A stretch of DNA of 64,000 nucleotides from contig NC_088110.1 in assembly GCF_036370855.1 (NCBI RefSeq), forward strand, positions 21,509,501-21,573,500, read 5' to 3'. Both the position numbers and the translations under genes were made by a program. The DNA is from Dromaius novaehollandiae (Eukaryota > Chordata > Aves > Casuariiformes > Dromaiidae). Under the pieces are notes generated by a model that was not told the DNA's origin, made no database searches, and saw only the letters and a program-made list of their open reading frames with translations. Shown here piece after piece: positions 32,699 to 45,500 of this stretch; the stretch's first letter is position 1; the number at the start of each line of letters is the position of its first letter.

Positions 32699-35600
32699 GT
32701 GACCTTCCACCAACTGCTGAGCAATTTTCCATCTGAGACTTGTTTGATTTTTTTCTGCCAGCTCTCCCATTTGGCCAGCAGCAGGGAAAACCTAGGCTGC
32801 TGGCTTGTCACCAGGCATGTTGCCCTGCAGCTGGGGCTGCTGAGGTAGGGTGCCAGGTGGGATGCCCAAGGGTTGGTGCTTCCAGGGTTTCCCAATGCCA
32901 GGCCGCCCACTGTGGGAATTGCCCTAGAGGCAGTGCTATTGAGACACTAATTCTGCTTTGAAATTTGAAATCCGGGGAGAGTTGTTCCAAAGGGGAAAGA
33001 AACCAGATTTCGAAATCTCTGAAACAAAATTGCTGTTCTCTGCTCAGCTGTCCTGGTGATTATTCAAGTCCCGTTTCGTCACAGCTAATACCCAGCTTCT
33101 CCCAGCCTGTGCTGTTTTAAGGTTGGTTGGAGAAGAAAATTGGCTATTCTGTCTTCTGGCCTCATGATACACCTAGCACACCTAAATAGTTACAGCTATG
33201 GGCTTAGCTGCAAGTGTCCAAAGTGTTGCTTTTTAGAAAAAAAGACGTGCAGCTGTATACAGGCGCTTATCTCTGCAGCTCCTGACTCCCTCAGCAGGAG
33301 CTTTGTGAAAGTGCCATAAAACTAAAATAAGACTACTACAAAGTATTTTCCTCTGTTACACTTTTTTAAAGGAAATTATGTATTTATCTAAACAAGAAAG
33401 AATAATCCTTTTGAGTGTTGGGTTAAATGTCTATATGTGTCTTAGCATCAACTTGGAGATGTTAATCTGTTTCAAGAGAGGCTGCAGTGGACTGGGGTGA
33501 GCTCTTGTGTTGTCTGAAATCTATTGGAAAAATACATACTTAAGCATCTTGCACCTTGGTTGAAATAGTTTTATGTACTGCAGATTTTTTCTATTGTGGC
33601 TGGAAGAGGAATGATATGTGTCTGGTATTTACCCACATCTCCAGTGCATTGTGAAAAGTTGCATTCCTGGTAACACAGGCTTACCAGAACATATTGAATA
33701 CCAGTATAATTATAGCTAAATGCGTTTTGAAAAATTGGCTCCTCTCAAGAGGCTTATGTGCTTTTTCAACTTTCGCTGGGACCATTTTAGAGACAGCATG
33801 ACTTACAGCTAAGCATAGCGCAGTTTCATTTAGCAGTTCTTCACTTGTAATGTCATGGCAGCCTGGAAGAAAATGAGCACTGACTGCAAACCAAGTTTTC
33901 CAGCCTACAAGATAAAATTGCCGATGATCAGTAATTAAAATACTACTTGATATCTGGTCCTTGCAGTTGACTTTGGTTTTGACTTGACAAGATGTTTGAG
34001 TTTTGAACTACATTGCTCAGAAACCATGGGTTTGAGGTCGTGGGTAGGACACTAAGCGCGTATTGTTGGTCTATGCTTGCACTAATGGGAGAACTCTTAA
34101 TGGTGATGAATTTCCTAACAAAAAGCTTTTAATATTAGAAGATATTTTAAGCAGATGTAGGTAGGTTTTTAATATGAGTCCCAAGTATATCCAGTGTACT
34201 CTGTGCCTACAAGTAAGATGATTTTCAGTTCACCAAAATGCAGCAGGTGACAAGTTGGAGGCATAGAGACATAGTATAGTCTCTTTTCATCCCATCTTAA
34301 TATTTGTTGAAAAGTCTAAATAATTTAATACAAAAAGCATTTGACCAAATGCTTCCACTTTTAATGGTTGTTGGTAAGTGCTGCTGTGTGGCTGTGGGGT
34401 TACTTCCAAGTCCTGTGCAATACACTGCTCCGAAATACTTCCCCTTAAATGGCATCCTGAGGAGTTTCCTTGGTTTAAAGGTGAGGAGCGGCCAGAGGCT
34501 GCAGGGATGCGATCCAAGCTTAACCATCAACTTTGTAGACTGATAAACATTTCCTACGGTGGTGCAAAACACGGCAATTCTGGAACTGAATGAATAATGA
34601 ATGAGCAGAAACAGAGCTCGAGAGATCGAGTCATTTAAATGCCCTGAAAATGTGAGAGTAGTCCCACTGGATGCAATAGCCCTGCTGGAGCTTCTGGGCC
34701 CTGCTGGATCAAGGAGTAACATGTTTATCCTCTTCTTTTCAGTGGTGGGAGGGTGCAGGAGTGTTTCCAAGCAACCCTTCCCCATTACTTGGAGGTAGGT
34801 TTGTGTTGAAACAAAATTCAACTTTTTGCTAACTGAGGTCTATTTCTGTTATCTTCTGGGAAGAAAATGCTGCTGGGAGGTCAGTCATCCTGTGAATAAT
34901 GAAATGCTTCTCTGCTCTTCTAGGCGACTTGTCAACTTCTAAAGCTGGATGTGGAGTGGTGCCTGCTGGTGAGGAGGGGTTTGGTGTGAACTTCAACATA
35001 CCAGACTTCAAAAGGAACAAAATGGGAAGAGAGAATAAGAGGAAGGAGCGAAGGATGAGAAAGGAAATCTGACTGTATGACTAATGAGTTTTTAGCATCG
35101 TTGTTTCCTATAGCTGTATTTGTACTTGTGTTGAGACCAGCTATAGAATTGCTGCATATGCCAGTGGTGATGAATTAAATATTACAGTACTTAAAGTTTA
35201 ATGACATTTTAACAGGAACATCCTATTTGATATTTTGTGCTGTCAGGAGGTTTTTGGTGTGGAGATGTCCAAGTCTGTTCCTTGGTGACTGTGGAAGCTC
35301 CTAGAGCTCTTGAGGTATGTTCTGGGCTTTGCCCCCTGCAGAAAAGGAGGAACTGAACTTAGAAAGTAAAACCTAGGCTTGTCCTGCTCATAAAAGACCT
35401 GTATAGGTGTCTTAGAAAATTTGCCTCCTAAATAAAGTTTGGGAGCTTCCCTTAAGTCAATAGGACATATTGGAAAATACTGAAGGATCATAGAAAGTTA
35501 TAAAAGAGGAGCTCATGGGCTTAGAAACAGTTGCAGAAAAAACATTCACTCCGATTCTGCATATCCTATACATCTATATTTCCCTTGATATGAACAGGTT

Positions 35601-35942
35601 ACAATTTTTTATTTTATTTTTTTTTAGGACGTGGCAATGAGTAATAGCCAGTGTGGCAAGCAAGTGTTGAAATCTTCTGCTAGTATGAAATGGAAGTTGT
35701 TCAGATGGTATTAATTTTTTTTTTTTATTTTTTCACTAAGGAAATTACAAATGCACTTGTTGCTAAAATCTGTCTTCTGCAGTGTATTACTCAAAGGAAA
35801 AAAAGTAAAAACTATGTGGCAACAGTTTGACATTAACACATAACCACAATTTTTATTTTCTGTATTAAACTCCTCCCTTTGTTCCAAAACAAGGATTTTG
35901 TAGCCTTTTGAGTTTTTGCTTTGTCTGCAACAGATTATGTTT

Positions 35943-35961
35943 AAAAAAAAAAAAAAAAAAA
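35943..35961. repeat. 19-nt poly-A run
   Basis: A simple A homopolymer in intergenic sequence with no recognised retroposon next to it. Confidence 0.95.
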
Positions 35962-38020
35962 CTCACACCAACAGACCATAAAGTTTGGTGGTTGTTAATG
36001 ATTTTTAAACCAGTCTTTAAGAAATGTTTTAAAAATGCATATTAAGTATTAAGACCAAAAATTTTCATAACTAGAAACTTTGGAAGTTGCATCACAAAGA
36101 TCTTAGGGCACACGCCAGATCTTCATACAGGAGGAGCTGATGGTGTGTGGGGGAGAGATTTTTCAAAAGCACAAGGGGGGTTTTTTGTGTGTGATTTTTT
36201 TCCCCCCAGAAACTGCTCTATTGTGTTTTTCTAATAATTTCTTTGCTTGTGCATTAGGTAAGAAGCCCACGGTCTCTGCTTAGAGACTTGCTGAAAGGCT
36301 GCAGTGGGCTGTCCTGCTCTGGGAAGGTGGTTGAGCCGCAGCTCACGCCGTGTTTCTCATGCCGGGGTTTCGATGAGCCAGTCGCTCTCGCAGTGTCGTC
36401 TTCCCCTGCACGTTGTCACGTCTCATAAATGTGTTTTGTCCAGCCCAGGCCTGTGATGCAGAAAGGTTCAGGTGGACCACGGTGGAGATGCAGTAGCCTG
36501 GCCCATTTTGGAGGCCGGCTGCGGGACCCGCAGCTCTGTTACGGCCTTTGGGTGAGTACAGTGGTTACGGGGTCCAATGACAAAAATTTGTATGACAGGG
36601 CTGCCAGGACCAGTTTTTTATAGGGTAGTGCTGTAATGTCACTTAATTTTTTTTTTTTTTTTTTAGGCAAAAACTTTGCAGCTGCAATTTTTTATGGGGA
36701 AACTGAGGCCCAGAGAGCTTCAGTGACCTGTGTCTAGATACCTGCACCCATACTGATGAGGATGATAGGAAATATTCTGATTAATTGATGGGGTGGGAGG
36801 GAGAAAGATAGGCAAGACTGGAAAGGTATTGAGCCACCTGCACTGCAAGAAGTCAGCCACTAACAGGCTGCTTCTAAGCAGGCTCTTGCCCTCTGGTACT
36901 GTGATGGGAGACTGTCCTGCGGGATCCAGGCCTGGAAAAACTTGATGATGCTCCTCTTGGAGTCCACCACGAACGGGGATCTGTGCATGAAGGTAAAGAT
37001 AAGCCATTGCTGAAGCTATGGATGTTGCTACAAGGAGCAAAATCAGAGGCCTGACCACTTCAGCTCATGAAAAACGTCACGGTGCTTCTCTGCGTGCAGG
37101 AGTGCTGGCTGTGGTGGTGCAGCCAGCGTCATCGGTCCCAGTCCAGCTGCAGAAATCTGCAGTCCCTGTCAGAGCCCGTTATCCACTCCCTGCTTTATGC
37201 AGCCTCGGACTTGGTGCACTGAAACGGATTTGAATGTCGCTGATAGCACAGACTGCGACCCAAAGCTGCTGCTCTGCAGAAAGCAGGCCGCGGGGAGACG
37301 GTGGCCCACGCAAGCCTCCGCCCCGAGCAGCGTGGGCCGCGGCGGGGAGCCCGGGAGCTCCGCGGTAGAGGGCAGTGGTGGCACGCGGGACCTCCCGGCT
37401 GGTGCGGCGCTGAAGCCCCTGCAAAGTCACTTCTGAGACTTCAGGGGACACCCCGGCCAGGGCAGGATCTCGACAGATCTACTGCAGGTTTCATCTTGTT
37501 CCGAATACGAGTGAAAAGCTTGGCTTTTACATGCACTGGGTCTTCCTGAGACGGTAACGGAGTCAGGCAGTTGTGTCTTTTATTCTGTGTTGTTTTAATG
37601 ACCTGGAAGATTTCGGAAAGAATTTGTTATTTAATACACGGCCAAACTTACAGTTACAGAGCTTGTCATTGCAATTCACCTCTTCTTATAGGGGATAAAA
37701 TCTCTGAAAATGAGAGTCAGGTTAATATTTCAGAACTCTATCTTCTGTACTGGATACTTGATTAAAAAAAAAAGCAGTAGTTTTACAGTGTTTCATCATC
37801 TCGCATTACAGATGTAAGCAGGAAATGCGGAGAGCTGCAATAATGAGGTGAGGGTTTTTTTTGTGGTTTTTGGTTATTCATATTTCATTTGTACTTAGCT
37901 GTATGGTCAGCTGCGATGGCAAAATTAAATGATTAATTTTCTGAAATTTTTACTCCTTGTGTGCTTATTTCCTTGTCTTACGGACCTAATTTTTTATTTG
38001 AGTACTGACAGAAGAGCACT

Positions 38021-38042
38021 TTTTTTTTGGGGGGGGGGGGGG
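38021..38042. repeat. T8G14 run
   Basis: Eight T followed by fourteen G. A G-run of this length can join quadruplex structures and is prone to sequencing error. Confidence 0.95.
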
Positions 38043-41000
38043 AGCTGCTTTCTTGCACATCAGATCAAAGTTTGGGAAAATGTTCTTTATTATAAAAGAT
38101 TTAAGGTACAAATTCTGCCAAGGTGTCGGTATGGAGGTGACACGAACATAGTCTTCCTTGAAGAGCAGGCGTTTAGTGAGGGAGGGCTCTCCAATTCAGC
38201 AGGCAGATAGCATCCAGCGGTAGGATGCTGAAGCCGGTCAAACCCAAATTAGAAGGAAAGTATGTACTTTTATGGGGGGGCATAATCAATCACTGGGAGT
38301 ATTTACCAAGAGTGGTAGCAAATTCTCTGTGATTGGAGCTGTCTTCCTCAGCTTTTTTTCCTAAAAGATGTCCTCTACTTTAACTGGAGTTGTTGGATAT
38401 CATACAGCAGGGATGAATGGAGCAAAATTGTATGGATTATGTCCTAGAGAAACTCTGACTGGTTGATCATGGTGACTTTCCTCTGCCTTAGTCTGTAAAA
38501 TGGAGCAAAAAATGTGGACTTAATTCCGACCTACTTGCATTGCTTACTGCCTATCTATCTATCTAGGCTTTTGTTATGGTCAGGGCTAGAGAAGAAGGAA
38601 TAGGAGCACGAGAAACGCTGTGTGATCCGGTTCCAGGCTGAGGTTTCCCCGAAACGGAAGAGCAGCGCGAGAGAAGAGATGGGGTTCACAGTGCCAAATG
38701 TTAGCTGCATTTGCGAGTGAATCTGTTAAACGCCTGCTTTTCACTCCAGGCAGTGGTTCAGACTTTTTCTTATTTTATCCCATGCAGTTAACTCATCCTT
38801 ACTGGAGCAGCCTCTGTGCAAGGCCACGGCGGTGTCGTGCCGTATGGTGAAGAGACTGGAGCATCTTGCTCTCATATCTGCTGCTCAAGGGCAGCTCGTG
38901 GGATGCTGGGTTTCTCCATTACGCTCTTACTGCAAGCGATTGCAGCCAAGTTTCTCTGTGTTTCCTATTTTCTCTGGTTTGCTTTATCCATGTTATTCCA
39001 CTTATACTCCCTCTTTTCTGGAGGAAGAGTCAAGCATAGACAGTAATAGGTAGTTAGGACTACTGATGTGAGCCCGCAGCCCTGTTCTTTGATTTGCCCC
39101 TGCACATCGGCCGTGCTGTTCTTACTGAGCTAATATTTGAATGGAAAATCGAGTGGAATTTAGTCTGGGTCAAAAATCAAGACGAGCTGTCTGCACGTTC
39201 AATTAGGAGTGAAATGGTGAATTCTGTCTTTACTCCTATTCATTGGCTATTACTTTAAAGGGTTTCTCTCCTAATATGTACTTATATATTCAGCCCGCTT
39301 TATGTGGCTTTTACCACATATGAAATTGAGAAGTTATAATCAAGATGGTAATAACCCCAAATGATTAAAAGTAACTTCTGATTGTTTTGGCTTTGGTCGA
39401 GAGTATGGCCTGAAACTGCTGAGTCGAGACAAAACGAAGTGAATAAACTCATTCACTCACAGCTACGATTGCTCTTTAACCGGCAGTGGATGGGAGTTTA
39501 GCTGAAGGTTTCGGAGCAATTCTGAAGTCACTGTCACATTTGCAAACAGCAGTAAGTGTCTCCAATCCCATTTCTGGCATTGGTTTCAGAATTGCAATGC
39601 AGGAGGGAGAAATAAAAAAGCTTGTAAGAAGGTCGTCAGGGACACGCCACGCTTTGGACATCCATCTTACTCATTTGCAATGATCTGTTTTATCATCATA
39701 TTATTGCAGTCACCTAAAACATGTAGGGAACTGAACTCCTGCTTTTAAATCCACTCATCGCAGTGAGCTGGCACTGGAGTTGCCCTTTCCTGCCCTACCT
39801 GCTGCTGCTGGGCGCTTTAGAGCCGACACCAGCAGAACTCGGTAGGAAAAAGGGATTTGGCGATTAGCGCTTTATCTCCGGTTACTTTATGCTGAGAAAG
39901 GCTCCAAGATGACAAGCAGTAATTTTAGTTGCCTTATCCTGGGCTATGCTCATCCCTAAACACAACTATACACCAAATATGGTTCGTATGGTGAAACCGT
40001 ACTGATGTATATTAAAAAAAAAAAAAAAAATCAAATCTTTGGAAAGCAGCAGGAACTGGGTTGATGGAGAATTTAGACAGCCCTGACTGTCCTTCAGGGC
40101 TTAATTCCCCATAGGAGCATTTGTGGAGATTGCAAAATGCCAAGTTTCTCCAAGATCTGGAAATAATTTGTATATTTGTACGTGATACTTAAAATGAGCT
40201 AATTCAACTTTCTGGTAATTCCCATGAAGAGCACCTTTTGAGGCAGATGACTCAGTGCTCCAAAGCTGGATGTGGTTTCTTTGGGGACTGGCGATGGAGG
40301 TGGTAGACTCCCCGGGGACCTGGGCCTCTACGGGACACGGATGATTCACAGGAGCTGTCACTCATCGCTAGAAGTGGATTAGGAAGCTGGCGGATGCAGC
40401 ATCTTCCAGGTAACGAAGGAAGTCCTGCAAATGCAGCAGACTTGTTGATCCAGAATAAATCAGAGGGGAAAGAAAAAACAGGAAAGATGCAGCCCTGTCA
40501 TTTCAAGGCAAGCTAGTGCCGAGCCTCCTGCCCATCTGCTTTTTGCATTGTCCTGGTGGCAGCATCTGCCCCTCTTTGGGATGAGATGCCCAAATTACCC
40601 CGAATTGCCCTTAGCAAGGTAAAACTGCCGGTTACTAATGAGATGTGCGTTGTCAGTTCGTATGCACAGTTTGCATGGACGTAAAGAGAAATACCGAGGA
40701 ATATACAGGAATACACAGCTGGGGGAGGGTGGCCCGAGAAGAATAGCTGCCAGAAAGAGCATCACAGCTGCACGACCGGGGCTGTGGGCTGGAGCCCGGC
40801 TGCTGTGTCCGGGCTGAGACTCGGTTTATTTGAAAAGATGCACACCAGAAACTGCTGAAAATATCCCGGGTGATGAAAGCCTGCTACCTCCAGAAAAACT
40901 ATCCTCAGAAAAAGGCATAAGAGATTAAATAAGCAGAGGGGTGTTGGTAGATGCGACTTGAGAGGGGTTGCTTTCTTTGCACTGTGGCGTTGCTGTATCA

Positions 41001-41509
41001 GCTTCCAATATTTGCTTATTTACTCAAATGTTTTTTAACAACTTTGATAAATATCATCCTGCTTTTTAAAGGCTGCTGGGGTTTAAGGAAGCCAGCTAAG
41101 GGTAGGTTCTTGGAAGAATATCATGCAAGTTCAGTTTCTGTAAACAGTAAACAAAATTGTTTAATGTTTTGCTTAAAGAAATAAATATTTACTGTTTAGA
41201 AGAACGGAGGGACTTCTTCCCAAGAACTTTAAACACACGAGCGGACAGGATTTTTGGAAAAATCATAGCTGTTTCCCATGGACGTCCCGAGTCCCTGGGA
41301 CATGGAGGAGGTGAGGGAGCTGCTCCGGGAGTCCGCAGTGAATATCCTGCTGCCGGGTGACGGAGCTGCTGAAATACACCCCTGCCGTTGCTCATGATAC
41401 GGGTTTATTTTTTGTGTTTATTAAAAAAAAAAAAAAAACACCACCGAGAAGAGGATCTTTCAGCTTGCCTTTTGCTCAATCGCTTCCTTTTGCAGCGGGT
41501 ATAACCGCG

Positions 41510-42530
41510 TTTCAGCGATGCACGTGGAAGTGCGCAGGCAGGCACGAAGCTCGATGCGGGAGCGGCGCTGGGGCTTTTTGGACGCCGGCCACGCTCTGGG
41601 AGAGGTGAGCGCTGCCCCGAGGCTTCGCTAGCTTTTTTCTTTTCCCTTTTCCCTGCGGTTCTCCCTGCCAGGCTAAAGCAGCAGGGCTGCTGTGTGTGTT
41701 TGTGTGCGTAGGGAGCGCCGGTGCCAGGCGAGCTTTGGGAACAAACCGCAGCGGGGAATAAATCTCCCGTTTCCCAGCAAGCGCCCAGCCCTGGAAAAGG
41801 GGATGCAAGCGGGTTCCCCCGGGCGCCGGGCCCCGCATCTCGCCCGCGCCGCGGCGTGGGGCAGCGTCCGCCGCCGGAGTTTCCCGGGGAGAGCTCGGAG
41901 CGGGCGGCTTGGCAGCCGGGAAGAGGCAGCTGCCTCCTGGCCCTCGCGGAGGTTTCCTCTCCCGAGTTTCCCTTCCCTCCTAACGCCCGTCCCGTCGGAC
42001 GTCGCCCCGGCCGGGAGGATGCTCCTCCGCGCCGCCGGCCTGGGCCTCTGCCAGGCAGCTCTGGCCGCCGGGCTGCCCCAGCGCTGCCCAAAACCCGGCT
42101 GCGGGGCAGAGGGAGGAAGAAAACCCTTTTATACCATCATCTGCTGGCGCTCCCTCTCCCCTGTCTCCTCCTCCTCCTCCTCCTGCTCTCCCCCTCCCCG
42201 GTGTTGTGTTACAGCCTTGGGGAGGATGGTCCTAGTTTTCCCAGCCCAATGACTGTCTTTAAACTGCTCCGAGATCTTGAAGCGACATCCCTCTGCTCCT
42301 TGCTCCTGCCTCCTTTTCTTTTCTTCCTCTTTTTCCCCCCCCTTCATTAATACTACAGGCCCGATGCCAAACAGGATGATCCAGCGCTGTCCTCTGCCTG
42401 GAGAGCATAAATACCACTGGGGAGCTCTGTGAGACCGCAGTTGGTACGAGCTGCCGAGCCGAGCCCTCGCGCTCCCCGCACCTCCCAGGGCTGGTTTCAT
42501 CCTCTCCCCCTCCGCGTCCGCGTATTGCAG
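41510..42530. promoter_or_regulatory. CRISPLD2: CpG-rich promoter region of CRISPLD2
   Basis: GC content and CpG frequency rise sharply, most densely at about 41,810-42,080, against the AT-rich background. Just downstream are a TATA-like ATAAATA (42,407-42,413) and a strong splice donor (42,593). This position, upstream of the CRISPLD2 start codon and in the same direction, supports a promoter. Long open frames on both strands here are by-products of high GC. The start of transcription is inferred. Confidence 0.65.
42407..42413 (+). promoter_or_regulatory. CRISPLD2: TATA-like box for CRISPLD2
   Basis: GCATAAATACC sits about 25-30 nt upstream of the presumed transcription start near 42,436. 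It precedes a sequence that ends in a perfect donor, AAG/GTAAGT. This is inference from spacing only. Confidence 0.45.
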
Positions 42531-42592
42531 ATACATAATTTATTTTCCACAAGCAGCTGCAACCTCCTGAGGACCTGAGAGTGCTCAGCAAG
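42436..42592 (+). other. CRISPLD2: CRISPLD2 probable untranslated exon 1
   Basis: The right end is set by CAG-CAAG/GTAAGTGC, a consensus donor at 42,593. The left end is guessed from the TATA-like box. Human CRISPLD2 also has a noncoding first exon. A pyrimidine tract and CAG at 42,528-42,530 could alternatively make 42,531-42,592 an internal exon. Confidence 0.55.
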
Positions 42593-45500
42593 GTAAGTGC
42601 AAGTTTTAGTCCCTGTTTCTGAAATGTGGTTTTTATGCAAGAAACGTCTCGATTTGGGATGCAGAATTTTAGTAACTTTTCCAACAAGCTGCATGCATGC
42701 TATAAAATAGCACAGTACTGCCTGAACTTCATCTGTGTGAACTTCACAGCGGCGAATGCAAGGTTAACGAACGTTAATCTTGAATGAATGGGAAGAGGTT
42801 GTAAGTGCAGGAGCAGGCTTTGCACAGACAGAAAATACCTACGGGATGCTGCAGCAGTTTCTAGTAGTTGGCTACTTATGGAAATATCTAGTCATCTCCA
42901 AGAAGCCAGGTGTTTATGTGACTCTGCTCTAAAAATTCAATCAAAAGGAATTTAGTGGTCGTGTCACATGTTGTGCCTGTTACTTGTAGGGTTTTAGTGT
43001 TTTTTACATAGAAACTCACCCCCTCGAGTTCTGTTGGAGTGGGTGATAATGAAGGATCTGGGTGTTTTTGTCCGTGGCCTTGAAGATGCTGGGTCTTTAG
43101 TGCACTCTGAGCAAACCACATTATACCCTGTATCTCAAACTTGTCATTTCGCTTTTTCTTTTTCTTTTTTTTCAAAGCTGTCACAGCAGTTCTTTAAAGC
43201 TTTAAATGTGCCCATCCTGGTTAAATAGATGATCTCGGGTTTAATGCCTGAGACGTTGTGGCTTTATCACTGAATTTATCTGCACAGGTTAGAAGCTGAT
43301 CCCAGGCGAAGTCCCCTCGGCTTTGCTGGCATCCCCTGCTAACTCCTGCGTTTTCTGGCACCGTCTGCTTGTCCCGTGTGTAATGTCACAGGGCCCTGGA
43401 CGCATCTGCTGCAAATGTCATCCCTAACCGAGGGGTAAAGACCCACTCTTACACTTAACCAGCGGTTAAAGATCAATAGCCGCAAGGTATTAGGGTGAAG
43501 TGAGGACGTAATCAAATGCCGGGGTGAGCCTGCACGTGGCTTCGGCAGGCAATGCGTCGTGCCAGCCTTTAAACGTTACCAGCTCTCCTGCGCGCTGCGA
43601 AATCCAGACGCCGTCCATTAGTCTGGGAAATAGCTTTCTAAAAATAATCGTTTTTTTCAAAGTCCGCTTCCTCAGATTTCAGAAGAATGCCTGCCCTTCG
43701 GCCCGTCGCAGCACACTGTGCAGGATGCTCGGGAGTCGCTTTCTGCCGACTCACTCGTTCCTGATCGCTCCCAGATGTTTCCCTGGCAGCAGCAGCAAGA
43801 GCCTCGTGGATTTAGAGCGAGGCTGCGCTAATGCTTCTTTTGGACCCTCAAAACAACAGTCCGAACTTGCTCAGCTGACTGTCAGCTGATAAATTCCCCT
43901 GAATAACATCGAATCCCAACTCAAAACACAATATGCTTTCAATCTGCCCCAATTAGGGGAATTCCTAATGCGCCCCGGGGACATTGCTGCGGCTCTGCAG
44001 GACACTCGGGCTCGCTTAGCTTTAACGTACGTCCCAGTGTGTCGTTGCACCTGGGCGTGCGGATATTAGGAGAGGCAAGTGGGTGGACATCTGAAATCAA
44101 GGAGTGCTGAACCTGCCAGCAGCTGTCTGCTGGCTTCGATTAGAAGGGCCTGGGCGCTCTTTCCTCGCTGCCCCGTGCTTTGCTTTCACCCTTCCCGCGG
44201 GGGCTGAGCCCTCCCTCCCTGGCGCAAAGCAGAGACGAGGGCCCACCAAAGCCACCGAAGTGCAGGAGACGGTGCCGAGGTAGCCGGAGTGCAGAGCTGC
44301 TCGCATCCCTGCGTCCACCAGCAAGGTCCGGGGAAGGAGGTGCCGAGGAAGAAGGCGGAGGCTGCTGCGTGGCCTCGGCCAGCTGTCGCAGCGAGACGAG
44401 CCGCTTCGCTTTCGGGCGCTAGAGCTGATTTCTCAGGCTGCGCTTTCTGTACGCTCAGTGTTCGCCTTAAATGGGCGGTGGATGCGGCCGCTGTTTGGAG
44501 AAGGGCAGGCGTCCAAAGGCAGGGGCACAACGGCCGCGCACACGAGCCGTCTGTTCCTGCCGCTCGGCCTCCGCAGCAGGCAGCAGCTGAAGCTGCCCGC
44601 GCTAAAAGGCCACATTGTGAGCGGCCGCGGCGGAGCAGCTATTTTTAAACTCCTGGGGAAGTGTCTCAAAGTAGGGATTGTTCCCTGAATTTGGGTCAGG
44701 CTGTCTACAAAAGCAGCAGCTCGTTTTGTCTCCCTCCCCCTCCGCAGCCAGGTTAGCGCGGCGGGCTCCAGCCTCCGGGGAGGCAACGCCAGCAAGCAGG
44801 GCTGGCGAGAGGACCAAGTTAGGGCAATGTTTGCCCCGAGGCAACTGCGCGTCCTGTCTTTCAGGTGTGCCTTGAGCTGGGGACAAGGCGTGTGTGTTAC
44901 ACCCGCTCTGCAGAGCAGCAAATAATGAAAGGGGGTTGCCTAAAATTTAGCAAATTATATCCTTGCCTTGCTGTATCAAAGCAAGAGCTTTATGCTCTGC
45001 CTGGAGACTAAAGGCTGGGTTCATCCAGCCTTACCACACTAAGAAGGCTCAGAGGGGAATGAGTGTGCTTGTGTGCAGGCACCCTACAAATTTGGGGTGT
45101 TCTTGGAATTTTGGGGGATCCTTAGGGCTTGGGGGGCTGCACACCTGCGCCCAGCACCTTCGTGCTTCCCAGCAAGTTGCTGCCAGGCCAGGTCTGGGCA
45201 ATCGGGCACTCGCGACTCCCCGCTCAGGGGGGATGGCTGGGAGCCGGAAAGCTTTTACCGCGTTTGCCAGCTCACAAGTAGTCCTGCCTTGATACGTCTA
45301 AGTCACCAGGCTGCAGCTTTTAGAATAATTCCTGCTAATCTGGGGTTTATTTCCCACCACTATGCATATGTATCTTTTGAAAGTGCTTGCAAAGCTAGAT
45401 CCTCACCTGATGGTAAAGACAGCCATGGGGAATCTTGTCCCAAAGTTGAGCCTTGAGGAGAGGGATGCTGTGCTCGCCTCATCCCTGACGCGCTGTGCGG

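Larger units (their letters stand above)
30986..41500. other. Intergenic region between USP10 and CRISPLD2
   Basis: About 10.5 kb with no gene recognised on either strand. It contains a TA/TG microsatellite (31,414-31,470), a 33-T run (32,665-32,697), a 19-A run (35,943-35,961) and a T8G14 run (38,021-38,042). It also has a short CTAT repeat near 38,551-38,566 and a 17-A run (40,014-40,030). A GC-richer patch lies at about 37,230-37,470. Open frames in it (for example 34,297-34,821 on the minus strand) resemble nothing known to me. Regulatory elements for either neighbour may be here but cannot be named from sequence alone. Confidence 0.75.

Noticed and set aside
34297..34821. 174-residue open frame on the minus strand in the intergenic region
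   Set aside because: No recognisable domain, and no promoter or poly(A) signal was identified for it. Overlapping frames exist on the plus strand.
35429..35436. AATAAA near 35,430 as a poly(A) signal
   Set aside because: No upstream exon or gene leads to it; the hexamer is common in AT-rich DNA.
38551..38566. CTAT repeat as a CRISPR-like array
   Set aside because: It is a four-unit tetranucleotide microsatellite with no spacers; the genome is a vertebrate.
41405..42091. 228-residue open frame on the minus strand
   Set aside because: It lies in the CpG island, is rich in Arg, Gly, Pro and Ala, and overlaps long frames on the other strand. This is expected of GC-rich noncoding DNA; no domain is recognisable.
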